Assembly (NCBI GenBank): GCA_903833595.1
Contig: CAILFU010000147.1
Location: 1-64,000 of the forward strand
DNA: 64,000 nucleotides
Direction: 5' to 3'
Origin: an uncultured Pseudomonadota bacterium
Lineage (GTDB): Bacteria > Pseudomonadota > Gammaproteobacteria > Burkholderiales > Methylophilaceae
In this document: positions 52,750-61,906 of the stretch, piece by piece
How positions within the stretch are numbered: the stretch's first letter is position 1
How the letters are laid out: each line of letters begins with the position of its first letter
Position numbers and translations under genes: made by a program
Notes under the pieces: model-generated
What the model was told of the DNA's origin: nothing
The model's database searches: none
Seen by the model: the letters and a program-made list of their open reading frames with translations, nothing else

Positions 52750-53694
52750 ATGGCACATCAAGTCGAAACAATGGCATATAAAGGTCAAACACCATGGCAT
52801 GGCCTTGGTAATCCACTCAGTGACAAGCAACCGCTCGAAGTCTGGCTACGCGAAGCTGGTATGGCTTGGGAGATTCAATCATCTCCCGTGCATTACCTCA
52901 CCGCGCACAGCGCTGAAGTCTATGCAGACGCTAAGGTCCTATTCAGGTCAGATACCGGGGATGCACTCTCAGTAGTCTCTAACAGATATCAAGAAGTGCA
53001 ACCGCGAGAAGTACTCGAGTTCTACCGAGATCTAGTAGATCTAGGCGGCTTCGAGCTTGAGACCGCAGGTGTGCTCAAAGGCGGTAAAAAGTTGTGGGCA
53101 CTAGCCAGAACAGGTGAAGAGATATTGCTTAGAGGCGGTGACTTAGTAAAAGGCTACCTGCTGCTCGCTACTGCGTGCGACGGAAGTCTAGCGACTACAG
53201 CTCAATTCACCTCAGTAAGAGTGGTATGCAATAACACCTTACAAATGGCGACTAGCGATAGCACAGGCGCGATCAAGGTGCCTCACTCAACCAAGTTTGA
53301 TGCTGATAAAGTCAAACAACAACTTGGCATAGGTGCTGGTCACTGGGAACAGTTCATCACTAGCATACGTAGCCTAGCGGATCGACCAGTTCACACGTTT
53401 GAAGCTCGTCGTTATTTGATCGAGGTGTTAGGTGATCCAGCGCTGAGCTTTCATCAACAGCCTAATCTAAAGGTACTGAACCATGTATTCGATTTATATA
53501 TCGGTAGCGGCATGGGTTCCACCATGGCCTCAGCCAATGACACAGCTTGGGGATTAGTCAATTCGGTCACGCAGTACGTAGACCACGAACGACGCGCTAG
53601 GTCCTCAGACAATCGTCTGGACTCAGCGTGGTTCGGGGCTGGAGCAGCTATAAAGCAAAAAGCACTTGATGAAGCATTAACACTCGCAGCCTAA
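52750..53694 (+). CDS. DUF932 phage/plasmid-like protein
   Basis: 314 residues. YKGQTPWHGLGNPLSD, VSNRYQEVQPREVLEFYRDLVD and the VRVVCNNTLQMA stretch are typical of the DUF932/TIGR03299 family found on phages and plasmids, usually near recombination genes. AGGAG precedes the ATG. Activity is not established. Followed by its own terminator. Confidence 0.82.
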   Translation: MAHQVETMAYKGQTPWHGLGNPLSDKQPLEVWLREAGMAWEIQSSPVHYLTAHSAEVYADAKVLFRSDTGDALSVVSNRYQEVQPREVLEFYRDLVDLGGFELETAGVLKGGKKLWALARTGEEILLRGGDLVKGYLLLATACDGSLATTAQFTSVRVVCNNTLQMATSDSTGAIKVPHSTKFDADKVKQQLGIGAGHWEQFITSIRSLADRPVHTFEARRYLIEVLGDPALSFHQQPNLKVLNHVFDLYIGSGMGSTMASANDTAWGLVNSVTQYVDHERRARSSDNRLDSAWFGAGAAIKQKALDEALTLAA

Positions 53695-53739
53695 TTAACT
53701 GTAAGTGGCAGTAAATACCGGTAGTAACAAAAACAGATA

Positions 53740-53775
53740 GCGCCCGATATGGTTCACCCAGTCGGGCGTTGTTGT
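53740..53775 (+). terminator. intrinsic terminator
   Basis: CGCCCGA (53741-53747) pairs with TCGGGCG (53762-53768), followed by TTGTTGT. Closes the DUF932 transcript. Confidence 0.6.
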
Positions 53776-53813
53776 ATCTAACTTATCAATATCAATTAAT
53801 CAAAGGAAATATC

Positions 53814-54482
53814 ATGACAAATACTCCACAACAAAACTACTTCACAGAGTTAGCGAGCATCAATGTGAGCGAACATCTAGAGAAGAAAGGTCAGTTTAAT
53901 TATTTAAGCTGGCCGTATGCAGTACAACAACTTCGCATGTTTGATGAGACCGCGACATGGGTCATTCAACGCTTTAACGGTTTACCGTTTCTACCAACAG
54001 ACTACGGCACCTTCGTAGAAGTGGCCGTCACCGTTAGAGGCGTGACACTGTCACAAATCCACCCTGTGCTGGATAGTAAGAATCGACCCATACTGGCACC
54101 TAGTGCCTTTGATATAAACACCAGCATTCAACGTTGCCTCGTCAAGGCCATCGCATTACATGGTTTAGGGCTTAGCGTATATGCTGGAGAAGATTTGCCG
54201 CATATAGAAAGCGACACAACTCACCCGATACGACCTGTGTCGGGGTTGCAACCTGCGCCATTCGGCAAAGTACGTGAGGCATTAGAGCAGCAACGTCAGA
54301 ACAACGCTGAGCTTCTCACAGCAAACCAACTGCGCTATATCAAAAAGCTGATTGCTGAAACCCATACCAACGAGGAGCAGTTACTCAGCTTTCTAGGATT
54401 ATTCGATTTAGAAAGCATACCGAAGTCAGAAGTTAACCGTGTCATTAAAACACTTGAATCACATAAACAGGAGGCAGCATAA
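53814..54482 (+). CDS. Sak-type single-strand annealing protein (DUF1071)
   Basis: 222 residues from ATG 53814 (AAAGGA six bases upstream). GQFNYLSWPYAVQQL, TDYGTFVEVAVTVRG and AFDINTSIQRCLVKAIALHGLGLSVYAGEDLP match the DUF1071 single-strand annealing family of phages. It would anneal complementary single strands made by the neighbouring YqaJ exonuclease, giving a lambda Red-like pair. Next gene starts two bases after its stop. Confidence 0.78.
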   Translation: MTNTPQQNYFTELASINVSEHLEKKGQFNYLSWPYAVQQLRMFDETATWVIQRFNGLPFLPTDYGTFVEVAVTVRGVTLSQIHPVLDSKNRPILAPSAFDINTSIQRCLVKAIALHGLGLSVYAGEDLPHIESDTTHPIRPVSGLQPAPFGKVREALEQQRQNNAELLTANQLRYIKKLIAETHTNEEQLLSFLGLFDLESIPKSEVNRVIKTLESHKQEAA

Positions 54483-54483
54483 A

Positions 54484-55347
54484 ATGAACACACTATATAA
54501 ATTAGTACAAGGCAGTGCCGAATGGCATGAGCATCGTAAGTTGTACCGCAACGCTAGTGAGACCGCAGCAGTCATGGGAGTTTCACCTTGGATGACGCCT
54601 TACGAGCTATGGCTCGTCAAAACGGGGCATAAAGTAACCATTGAAACGGACGCCATGCGTCACGGTACAGCGACAGAACCCGCCGCGCGAGCGGCGTTTG
54701 AGCAAGAGTCTGGCCTAATTATGCAACCACTAGTGATGGTGGATGGGGACTACTCAGCCAGCTTAGACGGTATCACACTCGCAGGTGATACCGTCGTTGA
54801 GATTAAGTGTCCATATCGAGGCCAGACCAGTGAGCTTTGGCAGACGGTGCATACCGGCAGCGTGCCTGCGCACTATATGCTACAGGTCCAGCATCAGCTC
54901 ATGGTGAGTAAGGCTAAGCACGCTTATTTGTGGGTCTATGATGGCGCTGAGGGAATAGGCATTATCGTTGAACCAGATGCAGATGCCTTCGAGCAGATCA
55001 AGACAGCGTGGGATGCTTTTCAACCTTACCTAGATAACGATACGCCACCACCACTCACCGACCAAGATACGCTAACACGCAGTGATGTGGTATGGCAGCA
55101 AGCTGCAACTGAATATCTAAGCTGTAAGGCTACGTGCGATGAGGTGCAAGCTAAAGCAGACGCAGCTAAGGCTAAGCTCATAGCACTAACTTCTCACAAC
55201 CGCGAAACGGGGTATGGTGTATCGGTAACTCGGTACTGGAAGATTGGTAACGTGGACTACAAAAACGTGCCTGCACTGCAGGGTGTGGACTTGAATGTGT
55301 ACCGTGGCAAGATGCGGGAGGAGGTGAGGGTAACAGTGACTGCGTGA
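54484..55347 (+). CDS. YqaJ-family viral exonuclease
   Basis: 287 residues from ATG 54484 (the ORF track start is inside the preceding gene). GSAEWHEHRKLYRNASETAAVMG, MRHGTATEPAARAAFE and the active site SLDGITLAGDTVVEIKCP with QVQHQLMV are YqaJ/lambda-exonuclease hallmarks. It degrades one strand from duplex ends for recombination, paired with the annealing protein. Confidence 0.88.
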   Translation: MNTLYKLVQGSAEWHEHRKLYRNASETAAVMGVSPWMTPYELWLVKTGHKVTIETDAMRHGTATEPAARAAFEQESGLIMQPLVMVDGDYSASLDGITLAGDTVVEIKCPYRGQTSELWQTVHTGSVPAHYMLQVQHQLMVSKAKHAYLWVYDGAEGIGIIVEPDADAFEQIKTAWDAFQPYLDNDTPPPLTDQDTLTRSDVVWQQAATEYLSCKATCDEVQAKADAAKAKLIALTSHNRETGYGVSVTRYWKIGNVDYKNVPALQGVDLNVYRGKMREEVRVTVTA

Positions 55348-55355
55348 TGTTAATT

Positions 55356-55381
55356 CAGCCAAGGCCATTAGGTCTTGGCTG
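55356..55381. terminator. hairpin between convergent genes
   Basis: CAGCCAAG ... CTTGGCTG without a long T run, in the gap between the exonuclease gene and the convergent 132-residue gene. Possibly a shared terminator. Confidence 0.45.
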
Positions 55382-55447
55382 CCGAGGTGTAACACTATAG
55401 TTCTGTTATAAATATCACTGGCAGACCATTAAATCGTAGGATATTTA

Positions 55448-55846
55448 CTAACCTAAATTGCCAACCCAATTGGCGAGCTCAGATTCAACAGGCCGAACTT
55501 GTTCAGATAAGTATTTAACCTCGCACTTAACTTTAACCTCACCAATTTGAGTAACTAACATATTTAGTGCAGCATCACATCTGCCTACAAGAAATCCATC
55601 AGGGAAGAAGACGCCATATACGGTTGGGGTCAGCCCTTGCAATAAATCTCGAGTCGGATTCAAAACGGCAATACATCTACCAAAACAACCGTCCGCCAGT
55701 ATATTGCCAAGAATATATAGCGGCTTTGATTTTCTCCCTACTTTTATATAGGCGACCATTTCAAAGTCTAATTTATGTTTGTAGCCAGAGCATTCAACCA
55801 TAGCCGTAAATTTTTCTAATGCAATTTCTCTTATTTTATCAAGCAT
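55448..55846 (-). CDS. hypothetical protein
   Basis: 132 residues; AGGAG seven bases before the ATG and an eight-base overlap with the end of the primase-helicase gene. Mixed alpha/beta, soluble; YIKVGRKSKPLYILGNILADGCFG and a C-terminal EVKCEVKYLSEQ are distinctive. No family recognised. Confidence 0.55.
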   Translation of the reverse strand: MLDKIREIALEKFTAMVECSGYKHKLDFEMVAYIKVGRKSKPLYILGNILADGCFGRCIAVLNPTRDLLQGLTPTVYGVFFPDGFLVGRCDAALNMLVTQIGEVKVKCEVKYLSEQVRPVESELANWVGNLG

Positions 55847-58800
55847 GATGAACTCCTAATTTATTGTTGATAGCAGTGTCACAGTTAGGTATAGATGCGT
55901 GTGGTATCCGTGCCAATACTTTTTTTATGGGGATCGTGGGTTTGGTGGGTTTAAACTCAGCAGATTGCTCTCTAGTATGCTGAGTAGAATTTATTTCATA
56001 TTGACCATTATTTAACCCACCAAACCCACTTAACCCCCCAGCAACATCTTCGATCCACCAAGTGGCGACATTTTGTTTGTCTGGTCCTTTGCGAAGGCAT
56101 AATCCATCAACAATCCGATCTTGATGCTTAGCCAGATAGCCACCTAAAGAGCGAGCGTTAACCACGTGCCTAATAGGATCACCTGCAACTTCTACCAACA
56201 AATAACTTAATGCTTCACGATCTTCGTCAGTGCCAAAATCAGGACCGACACCGAAGTTGTGGCTATCCGGTACAGCGTCTTTAACTAACTGCCGAGTGCT
56301 GAATATATTGCCGTGACCATTACCAGCCCCGTTTTTGATCGCAATAGATTTAAGCAAGTGGCCATGTCGTTCGCGGAATGGGTCGTTCTTTACAGCATCG
56401 TTCACGGCCTCCATGGGGTCAACAAGCTCTGGAAAGTAATCACCGTTAGCCGTCTCACCGATAGGAATAAGCTTGCCCTGCTGTTGTTGAGCGAGCCAGC
56501 AGATTGGTTGGCGCACAATATCATCCCAGTCTTCGAAACTTGCCAATCTCCCTGCACCACAACGTTGCGCGTGTGTAGATGATTTATAAGCTCGAATTAG
56601 CGTCAACGCCGAGGCAACTAGCTCTTGGCGATATTCAGTCACCACCTGCACTGGGTCAAACTCAAAGCTGCGTTGATGCGGCGCTTCGTCTTTCGGATCA
56701 ATTCGACACGCCATGATGCGCCGTGGTAAATCGCCATTAAGGGTAAGATTGTTACCTGACAATATCACCATAGAATTACTAGATACTGTCTCAGTCTTTG
56801 ATTTACCAAGTACCCGATCACTGTATTGCTCGCTGGTTAACATAGAAGCAAGTGCAGGTGAATCAAAAGCGCCAACAATATTGTCAATAACGATCACTGC
56901 ATGGCCTTCACGAAGGCAGGAAAATAAGCGCTTACGCATCTCATCATCGGATTTTGCATCTGGTTGCGGAGAAATCGTAGGGGTCTCGCCAGCTAGCGCA
57001 GAAATTAGTTTGGCTAGTAGTGTTTTCCCAGAACCTTGTGTCGGCGAATCAAAGCCAAAGCCCGGTGCAGTCGGGATTATCTTTCGAATCACTGCTGTGA
57101 GCATCGCTGCTAGCATGACGGTCTGGTCTAGTTTGGTGGCAAATGGAAATGAGCGCACCACGTACCAAAGTGCCTTAAGTGATTGACGAACATCATCGAC
57201 CGTAGGGTTTAATATTACAGCTTGAAAGCGCTCTTCATTGGTAATGAAAATGCCACGCTGCTTATCGTATCCCGGTGCTGAAAGAATCTCACCGGTAGAT
57301 GGGCACATACTAGGTGCAGTTAACGTCGCTTTAAGTTGTGGAAAGCTACTTACATGCACATTTTGAATGATTTTTGCATGCTCTATTTTTATATCAGCTG
57401 CTTGCCAGATTTGCTGCTTGAATTCCTCAACGCGAACATTTTGGTCGATACACGCTAGTATTCCATACTCATTGAGAGCAGATAATTTACCCATATCTTG
57501 TATCGTGCTCAACGTTTTACCGCGCGCATAGATTGCACCGCAATCCGTTAAAGCTGAAACAATCTGTGGAATATAAGTACCGCGCTCACCTTTAGCCATG
57601 CGCACAGTATGCAAGTGGCGAGCTAGAAAATAACGTTGGCCACCGTGCGCATAGCTGGCAATATAAGGACGCGCCACACCTAGTAGGCGTGCGCAAGCTA
57701 CGCGATTGTCATCGTGATAATCAGGCTCAAGCGGATCAGAAAAGTGCTTACCGTTCCATTTCGCGGGGTCTGCGAGCACTTCTGCCACCGTTACTAAGGT
57801 ACCATCACTGCATACCAGCTGAAAATCACCTAGCAGTACTTTCCCATCCATTGCGTGGCGAATTGTGCGCTCAGCAACCTCCTGACTTATGCCACTATTC
57901 ACAAGTTGTGAAACTCGTGATTTTATGTAGGCAACTCGAACTGACGCGGCCTCAGTATCTTTTTCTACTTTGGCCTTTGCAACAAGTTTAAGATATTGAT
58001 TTTCTTCAGCATCAGTGAGCTCTGGTAGTGCTATGCTGGTGTTAAGCACCATGCACTGATCCCCCAATAGCAAAGGCTCAGGCTTGCGCGATACTAATGG
58101 CGCTTCACATATAGGCGGTGCGCAGTAATCAATACGATTGGTCTGCCAAACGCTGTCATCCGCAGGGCTACGTAGTAAAAGTGACCCGGCGCGTGAAATC
58201 TTTATACTGCCGTGCCCATTCAACCAAAAGCGCTTGAATAAAACTCTGCCAGCGCGCGGTATATCAACCCCGTGATTAACGATGATATACAGCCGTTGGC
58301 CTTGTATCCCTCTAATCTCTGTATTGTTTGTACTGTCGTACAGGCAAGATGATGTAGATACGCCCCATATGTGCGCGCAATCTTCAAGGTCTTGAATAAT
58401 GGAATAAATCGCAGATAAAAACTCATCTTTTGTAAACGCTTTGCCTACTGTAGGTGGATCATAGTCAATCATAAATACAGCGGGTCCGTCAGGCCATGCC
58501 ATGCAATCTACCGTGCGCGTCATAGCATTTCCTTGTTCAGCAGAAGCATCATAGCGCTTGCGTGATAAGACTCTGGATATGTGGTTATCGCGGGGCACGC
58601 CGTAACTTAAACAGTCGTGTAGGCCGATGTTTTTAAGTAGATTAAGTAGATCTTTTGGTGCGCAGTCTAATTGTTCAACGGAACCAGAACTTAACTGGGC
58701 TGCGGTTGAAGTTTTCTTAACGCTACCGTCTGACTCGAGCGCAAGCTGCTTGGTTACAGGGCTTGATGCAGTCCATTTTGTTAAACGTATATTGCCTTCG

Positions 58801-58865
58801 AGCTTAACGGTTGCAGTATTGCTGACGGAGTCTTCCAAAACCTCTAGTATTGGTGTGTTTTTCAT
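55839..58865 (-). CDS. island primase-helicase-like protein
   Basis: 1008 residues. The N-terminal part holds FMIDYDPP (~133), consistent with the D-x-D of archaeo-eukaryotic-type primases. Near 600-620 there is a P-loop GFDSPTQGSGKTLLAKL and an acidic Walker B region (AVIVIDNI). Large primase-helicase proteins of this type accompany AlpA and integrase genes in islands and satellites and start their replication. It overlaps the AlpA gene by four bases. The primase assignment is moderate, the ATPase assignment firm. Confidence 0.65.
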   Translation of the reverse strand: MKNTPILEVLEDSVSNTATVKLEGNIRLTKWTASSPVTKQLALESDGSVKKTSTAAQLSSGSVEQLDCAPKDLLNLLKNIGLHDCLSYGVPRDNHISRVLSRKRYDASAEQGNAMTRTVDCMAWPDGPAVFMIDYDPPTVGKAFTKDEFLSAIYSIIQDLEDCAHIWGVSTSSCLYDSTNNTEIRGIQGQRLYIIVNHGVDIPRAGRVLFKRFWLNGHGSIKISRAGSLLLRSPADDSVWQTNRIDYCAPPICEAPLVSRKPEPLLLGDQCMVLNTSIALPELTDAEENQYLKLVAKAKVEKDTEAASVRVAYIKSRVSQLVNSGISQEVAERTIRHAMDGKVLLGDFQLVCSDGTLVTVAEVLADPAKWNGKHFSDPLEPDYHDDNRVACARLLGVARPYIASYAHGGQRYFLARHLHTVRMAKGERGTYIPQIVSALTDCGAIYARGKTLSTIQDMGKLSALNEYGILACIDQNVRVEEFKQQIWQAADIKIEHAKIIQNVHVSSFPQLKATLTAPSMCPSTGEILSAPGYDKQRGIFITNEERFQAVILNPTVDDVRQSLKALWYVVRSFPFATKLDQTVMLAAMLTAVIRKIIPTAPGFGFDSPTQGSGKTLLAKLISALAGETPTISPQPDAKSDDEMRKRLFSCLREGHAVIVIDNIVGAFDSPALASMLTSEQYSDRVLGKSKTETVSSNSMVILSGNNLTLNGDLPRRIMACRIDPKDEAPHQRSFEFDPVQVVTEYRQELVASALTLIRAYKSSTHAQRCGAGRLASFEDWDDIVRQPICWLAQQQQGKLIPIGETANGDYFPELVDPMEAVNDAVKNDPFRERHGHLLKSIAIKNGAGNGHGNIFSTRQLVKDAVPDSHNFGVGPDFGTDEDREALSYLLVEVAGDPIRHVVNARSLGGYLAKHQDRIVDGLCLRKGPDKQNVATWWIEDVAGGLSGFGGLNNGQYEINSTQHTREQSAEFKPTKPTIPIKKVLARIPHASIPNCDTAINNKLGVHHA

Positions 58866-59107
58866 TGCACGCCCCCAGTCTTGCGACTATCTTCAACTTG
58901 TTGTTGAAGCCAGAAGTCAATCTCGTGTTCTAACCAACCCGATGTCCTGCTACCACCTAATTTTATTGGTGCTGGAAACTGGCCTACTTTTGCTTTCGCA
59001 TATATTGCACTTTTGCAAAGACCTGTTTTTTCTTGGACTTTTCTGAGGCGCAGTGCCTGCAAGCCGCTACTAGGGGGAATATTTAAGGGTATTTCGTTAA
59101 TGGTCAT
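58862..59107 (-). CDS. AlpA-family DNA-binding protein
   Basis: 81 residues from ATG 59107 (AAGGA upstream; the ORF track starts ten codons earlier). ALRLRKVQEKTGLCKSAIYAKAKVGQFPAPIKLG followed by GWLEHEIDFWLQQQ is the AlpA/MerR-like winged helix. AlpA proteins often switch on excision or the integrase. Four-base overlap with the primase gene; directly upstream is the integrase-side region. Confidence 0.85.
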   Translation of the reverse strand: MTINEIPLNIPPSSGLQALRLRKVQEKTGLCKSAIYAKAKVGQFPAPIKLGGSRTSGWLEHEIDFWLQQQVEDSRKTGGVQ

Positions 59108-59205
59108 GATTACACATCCTTGTGTGTTGTTGGTCATGTATAACCATTATGTAGAGAGAAAAAAGTGAAGCAACGCTTTATAAAAAATCTCTCACTTTGT
59201 TGCAT

Positions 59206-59757
59206 TTAGATCCTTTGACCACGCCCTCCCATTTTTCCACTTTGAGAACTTTTTATCCTCCTTTGCTCAACCTTTTCTGCAATAGGTCTTAGCAGATCAA
59301 GTTCGGCCTGTAATATTGCACAGTTATCAGCTTTACTAAGAAACAAGTTTTGCATTTTTATTATTTCGTTGTGACACGTTTCAGTATTTGTCGGTAGATA
59401 TGTAACGGTAATGCCCGTAGTAAGAAGCGGCAGAGTTACACTGATGCTACAAAAGTTTCCTGGAAAGATAACAGGGCAATCATCAAAAACGTTCGGCCAC
59501 TGCTGTCTTGCCCAATATACAGCGCTCCCAAAAATGAAACTACCACCGACTGGCGCCGCGAGATCACTTTTATTAACGCCGTAAGTTAGGCGTTTGCCTA
59601 CTCTTTTTAAAACAGTATCTAAATCTAGATTTCCTTTAATTCTTGTCGCTAAGAATCTAACCAAATCTTTTCTTAAAATAAGACTATTCGCACTGTAGAC
59701 TGAAGGGTCGATCGTTTTTGCTTTAGTAAATCTCGAGGGGAGGTTATTTTTAGCCAT
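59206..59757 (-). CDS. hypothetical protein next to integrase
   Basis: 183 residues, soluble, with basic ends (C-terminus KSSQSGKMGGRGQRI). No family recognised. It lies between AlpA and integrase and is read in the same direction, so a role in excision or replication is possible but unproven. Confidence 0.5.
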   Translation of the reverse strand: MAKNNLPSRFTKAKTIDPSVYSANSLILRKDLVRFLATRIKGNLDLDTVLKRVGKRLTYGVNKSDLAAPVGGSFIFGSAVYWARQQWPNVFDDCPVIFPGNFCSISVTLPLLTTGITVTYLPTNTETCHNEIIKMQNLFLSKADNCAILQAELDLLRPIAEKVEQRRIKSSQSGKMGGRGQRI

Positions 59758-59805
59758 ACAACTCCATATAAATATAGTAGCGTCATAAAAAATAAATAAA
59801 TCAGA

Positions 59806-61200
59806 CTAGACCGTTAAGATCTTCTGTAATAAGTCACCTAACTTGTGCCAAGCATCTTTCTTTTCTGAAGCGTAGTCGTAATGTAGATAGTGACGATCAA
59901 CCTTCGAGCCAATCACGTGATTTTGGCAGAGGTTAATAATATCGCGGGGTATTTTTATTGACTGCATCATCGTGGCACCAGTTCTTCTTAGATCATGCGG
60001 AGTCCACTCAGTATCGCCCAAAACTAAACTGTTGTTCTCCACTCTGTTTTGAAGTTTTTTACTCCTCCGCTTAAACATGATTTGCCTGTCTCCTATTAAC
60101 TTGCTAGCAGACTTCACAGACACATAACTTTTATTATCTTTGGAGGGGAAAACCCACGGATTCTGGCCCGATAATGCTTTAAGTTTTTTAAATTTATCAA
60201 GTGCGAAGTCTGATAAATAAACAATCTGATCTTGTTTTTTACCTCGCTCGCCTTTTGTATTGCTTTTTGGAATGAACCACGTCCGCTTATCAAAATCCAC
60301 ATGCTTCCACTCAGTCATTAGAAGCTCACCAATTCGACACAAAGTGCTTAAACACAACCACATCGCAAGTTGAACATTGAGTTTAAGTGGCCTTTCCGCT
60401 GTAGATTTGACCTCCACATCAGAATAAATTTGAGTCATAGTTTCAAATATAGTCGCCAACTTCGTAATCTCAGCCTCACTTAAAACACGATCACGCTCTT
60501 TAACGTAGTCCGCGGAAAGTAGCTTCCCAACTTCAACAAGATTGGCAGGGTTACCGTCTATGAGGAGTTGCCTCCAAGGCTTACGTTGTTCACCCCAATT
60601 TAACATTTGTTTAATATCCTTAGACAACTCCACCGCTGTTGCCTGCTTACCCTCACTAATAACATCACGATAAATACCCCGAAGATGATGCTCAGACAAT
60701 TCTCGCAACGGAATGGCGCTGATTGTTGGAAGTGCATGTTTTTCAAAAGACCTAATAATGTAGCTATTTTCGTCACTACGCTTTACGCCGTCTTTTATCC
60801 AAGCATCAAAGAGTTCTCTTACTGTTAAATTTTCAGCTTTATTTTTAGCGTCTATAACCAACACAGCATCAATCGTCGCCTGTGCTTGAATTTTGTCAGC
60901 TTTTTTCTTAGCGCGAGGGTCTATTCCCTCAGCAATTTGTTTTTTAGCCTCAGATCTAACATCTCTAATAGAAGCGATATCGGTCGTAGGAAAAGTCCCG
61001 CAATAATGCCAAGCCTTTTTACCGTTGAGCTTAAATCCGTACCTAAAAGCTACCGATACATCATTTGACAAACTTACTCGAACCTCACCAGAGAGGCCTC
61101 CACCATCGGATACAGAATCACCTTTCCATGAGGCGGGTATAGATTTTAATTCAACAACTGTCCATTTGCCGCCTTTGCCGGATTTTGGGTATCTTGTCAT
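59806..61200 (-). CDS. int: tyrosine recombinase (island integrase)
   Basis: 464 residues. An N-terminal arm-binding-like domain (to ~100, WHYCGTFP), a core-binding region (~130-230) and the catalytic domain: Arg in STLCRIGELL, HDLRRTGATMM, HVIGSKVDRHYLHYDY with the tyrosine near the end. This resembles the P4-type integrases that use tRNA genes. It starts 185 bases from attR, the usual place, and is divergent from the attachment site. Confidence 0.93.
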   Translation of the reverse strand: MTRYPKSGKGGKWTVVELKSIPASWKGDSVSDGGGLSGEVRVSLSNDVSVAFRYGFKLNGKKAWHYCGTFPTTDIASIRDVRSEAKKQIAEGIDPRAKKKADKIQAQATIDAVLVIDAKNKAENLTVRELFDAWIKDGVKRSDENSYIIRSFEKHALPTISAIPLRELSEHHLRGIYRDVISEGKQATAVELSKDIKQMLNWGEQRKPWRQLLIDGNPANLVEVGKLLSADYVKERDRVLSEAEITKLATIFETMTQIYSDVEVKSTAERPLKLNVQLAMWLCLSTLCRIGELLMTEWKHVDFDKRTWFIPKSNTKGERGKKQDQIVYLSDFALDKFKKLKALSGQNPWVFPSKDNKSYVSVKSASKLIGDRQIMFKRRSKKLQNRVENNSLVLGDTEWTPHDLRRTGATMMQSIKIPRDIINLCQNHVIGSKVDRHYLHYDYASEKKDAWHKLGDLLQKILTV

Positions 61201-61213
61201 GCAATATTCTCCG

Positions 61214-61236
61214 TGGGTACACCAATGGGTACACTG
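61214..61236. repeat. island-end repeat, right (possible integrase arm site)
   Basis: TGGGTACACCAA followed by TGGGTACACTG, the same 23 bases as at 10161-10183. It lies just before the integrase start codon, so binding here could also control integrase expression. Confidence 0.55.
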
Positions 61237-61385
61237 TGTTCTGGCTTTATTTAATTTTCAGTGGACGACTTTGGAGTGAGTTAAATAAACAATATCCTTA
61301 TAATACATCGTATTATATGAGAGAGATAGTGCATATTTGTCCAAAGTAGTACTTGTGGGTTTTTACGACGTTTTGTGATTAACTT

Positions 61386-61444
61386 GCTACGAACCAAGGG
61401 GTCGGGCGTTCGAATCGCTCCGGGCGCACCAATAAAAACAAAGG
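61386..61444 (+). repeat. attR: 59-bp direct repeat, right copy
   Basis: Identical to 10057-10115. Contains only the 3' part of tRNA-Arg and 13 bases after it, so it is not a working tRNA gene. Confidence 0.92.
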
Positions 61445-61478
61445 GTTAAGCTTAACGGCTTAACCCTTTTGTCTTTTT
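61440..61478 (+). terminator. original terminator of the tRNA-Arg locus
   Basis: AAAGGGTTAAG ... CTTAACCCTTT followed by a T-rich run. Lies at attR and would have followed tRNA-Arg before insertion; the island end at 10111 mimics it. Confidence 0.72.
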
Positions 61479-61587
61479 GCTTCTAATTAGTAACGCTTTT
61501 ACATTACATCAAACCAATAAAATCCCATTACTAACAAGTCAACTGCAAAGTAGTTGGCTAGTTTTACCAGGTGCTACAAATAAATGC

Positions 61588-61833
61588 TTAGTTAGCCATC
61601 GCTTTAATTTGATCTACTGTCACGTAACCTTTTTTATCCACATCTATCTTATCAAATCCTTTAGCAACCCTAGGCATACCGGCCTTAGCTTCCTCTAAAG
61701 TTAATTGGCCATCTCCGTTTTTATCCGCTAATTTAAATTTATCTTCAATTTGTTTAGATTTTGCACTATCATCAGCTTGAGCCACGCTTACCATTACAAG
61801 ACAAGCCAATAAGATGACTGATTTAGTTAACAT
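61588..61833 (-). CDS. exported EF-hand protein
   Basis: 81 residues with a signal peptide (VILLACLVMVSVAQADD). One complete EF-hand (DKNGDGQLTLEE) and a second weaker one (DVDKKGYVTVDQ). Small periplasmic calcium-binding proteins of this layout are common in methylotrophic betaproteobacteria, where calcium supports methanol dehydrogenase, though no direct link is shown. Confidence 0.8.
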   Translation of the reverse strand: MLTKSVILLACLVMVSVAQADDSAKSKQIEDKFKLADKNGDGQLTLEEAKAGMPRVAKGFDKIDVDKKGYVTVDQIKAMAN

Positions 61834-61906
61834 GTTAGTCTTTCCTTAGGTTAATAGTTTCGTGAATTAATTGTATCATCCGTATAAATTATAGAGGAAT
61901 AAATTC

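Larger units (their letters stand above)
10057..61444. mobile_element. ~51.3-kb integrated genomic island in tRNA-Arg
   Basis: Bounded by a 59-bp perfect direct repeat that includes the tRNA-Arg 3' part, with a tyrosine integrase reading inward from the right end and an AlpA-like gene close by. The contents are typical accessory genes: umuDC, phosphorothioation-type defence, nucleases, regulators, an IS, and a phage-like DnaB/annealing/nuclease/primase block. No relaxase, type IV secretion or capsid genes were seen, so it is either mobilised by a helper or no longer mobile. An orphan terminase small subunit by the left end hints at packaging by a helper phage. Confidence 0.9.

Noticed and set aside
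53157-53171. Further copies of the palindrome inside genes or in the core regions
   Set aside because: Scattered GCTCAC or GTGAGC half-sites occur, but without the matching half at three bases and without a -10 at the fixed spacing.
10192-61200. Intact prophage
   Set aside because: Terminase small subunit, DnaB and recombination genes are present, but no large terminase, portal, capsid or tail genes.
61386-61444. Second tRNA-Arg
   Set aside because: Only the 3' portion is present; the acceptor 5' strand and D arm are missing, so it is the attR repeat.
10057-61444. Integrative conjugative element
   Set aside because: No relaxase, coupling protein or type IV secretion genes were found.
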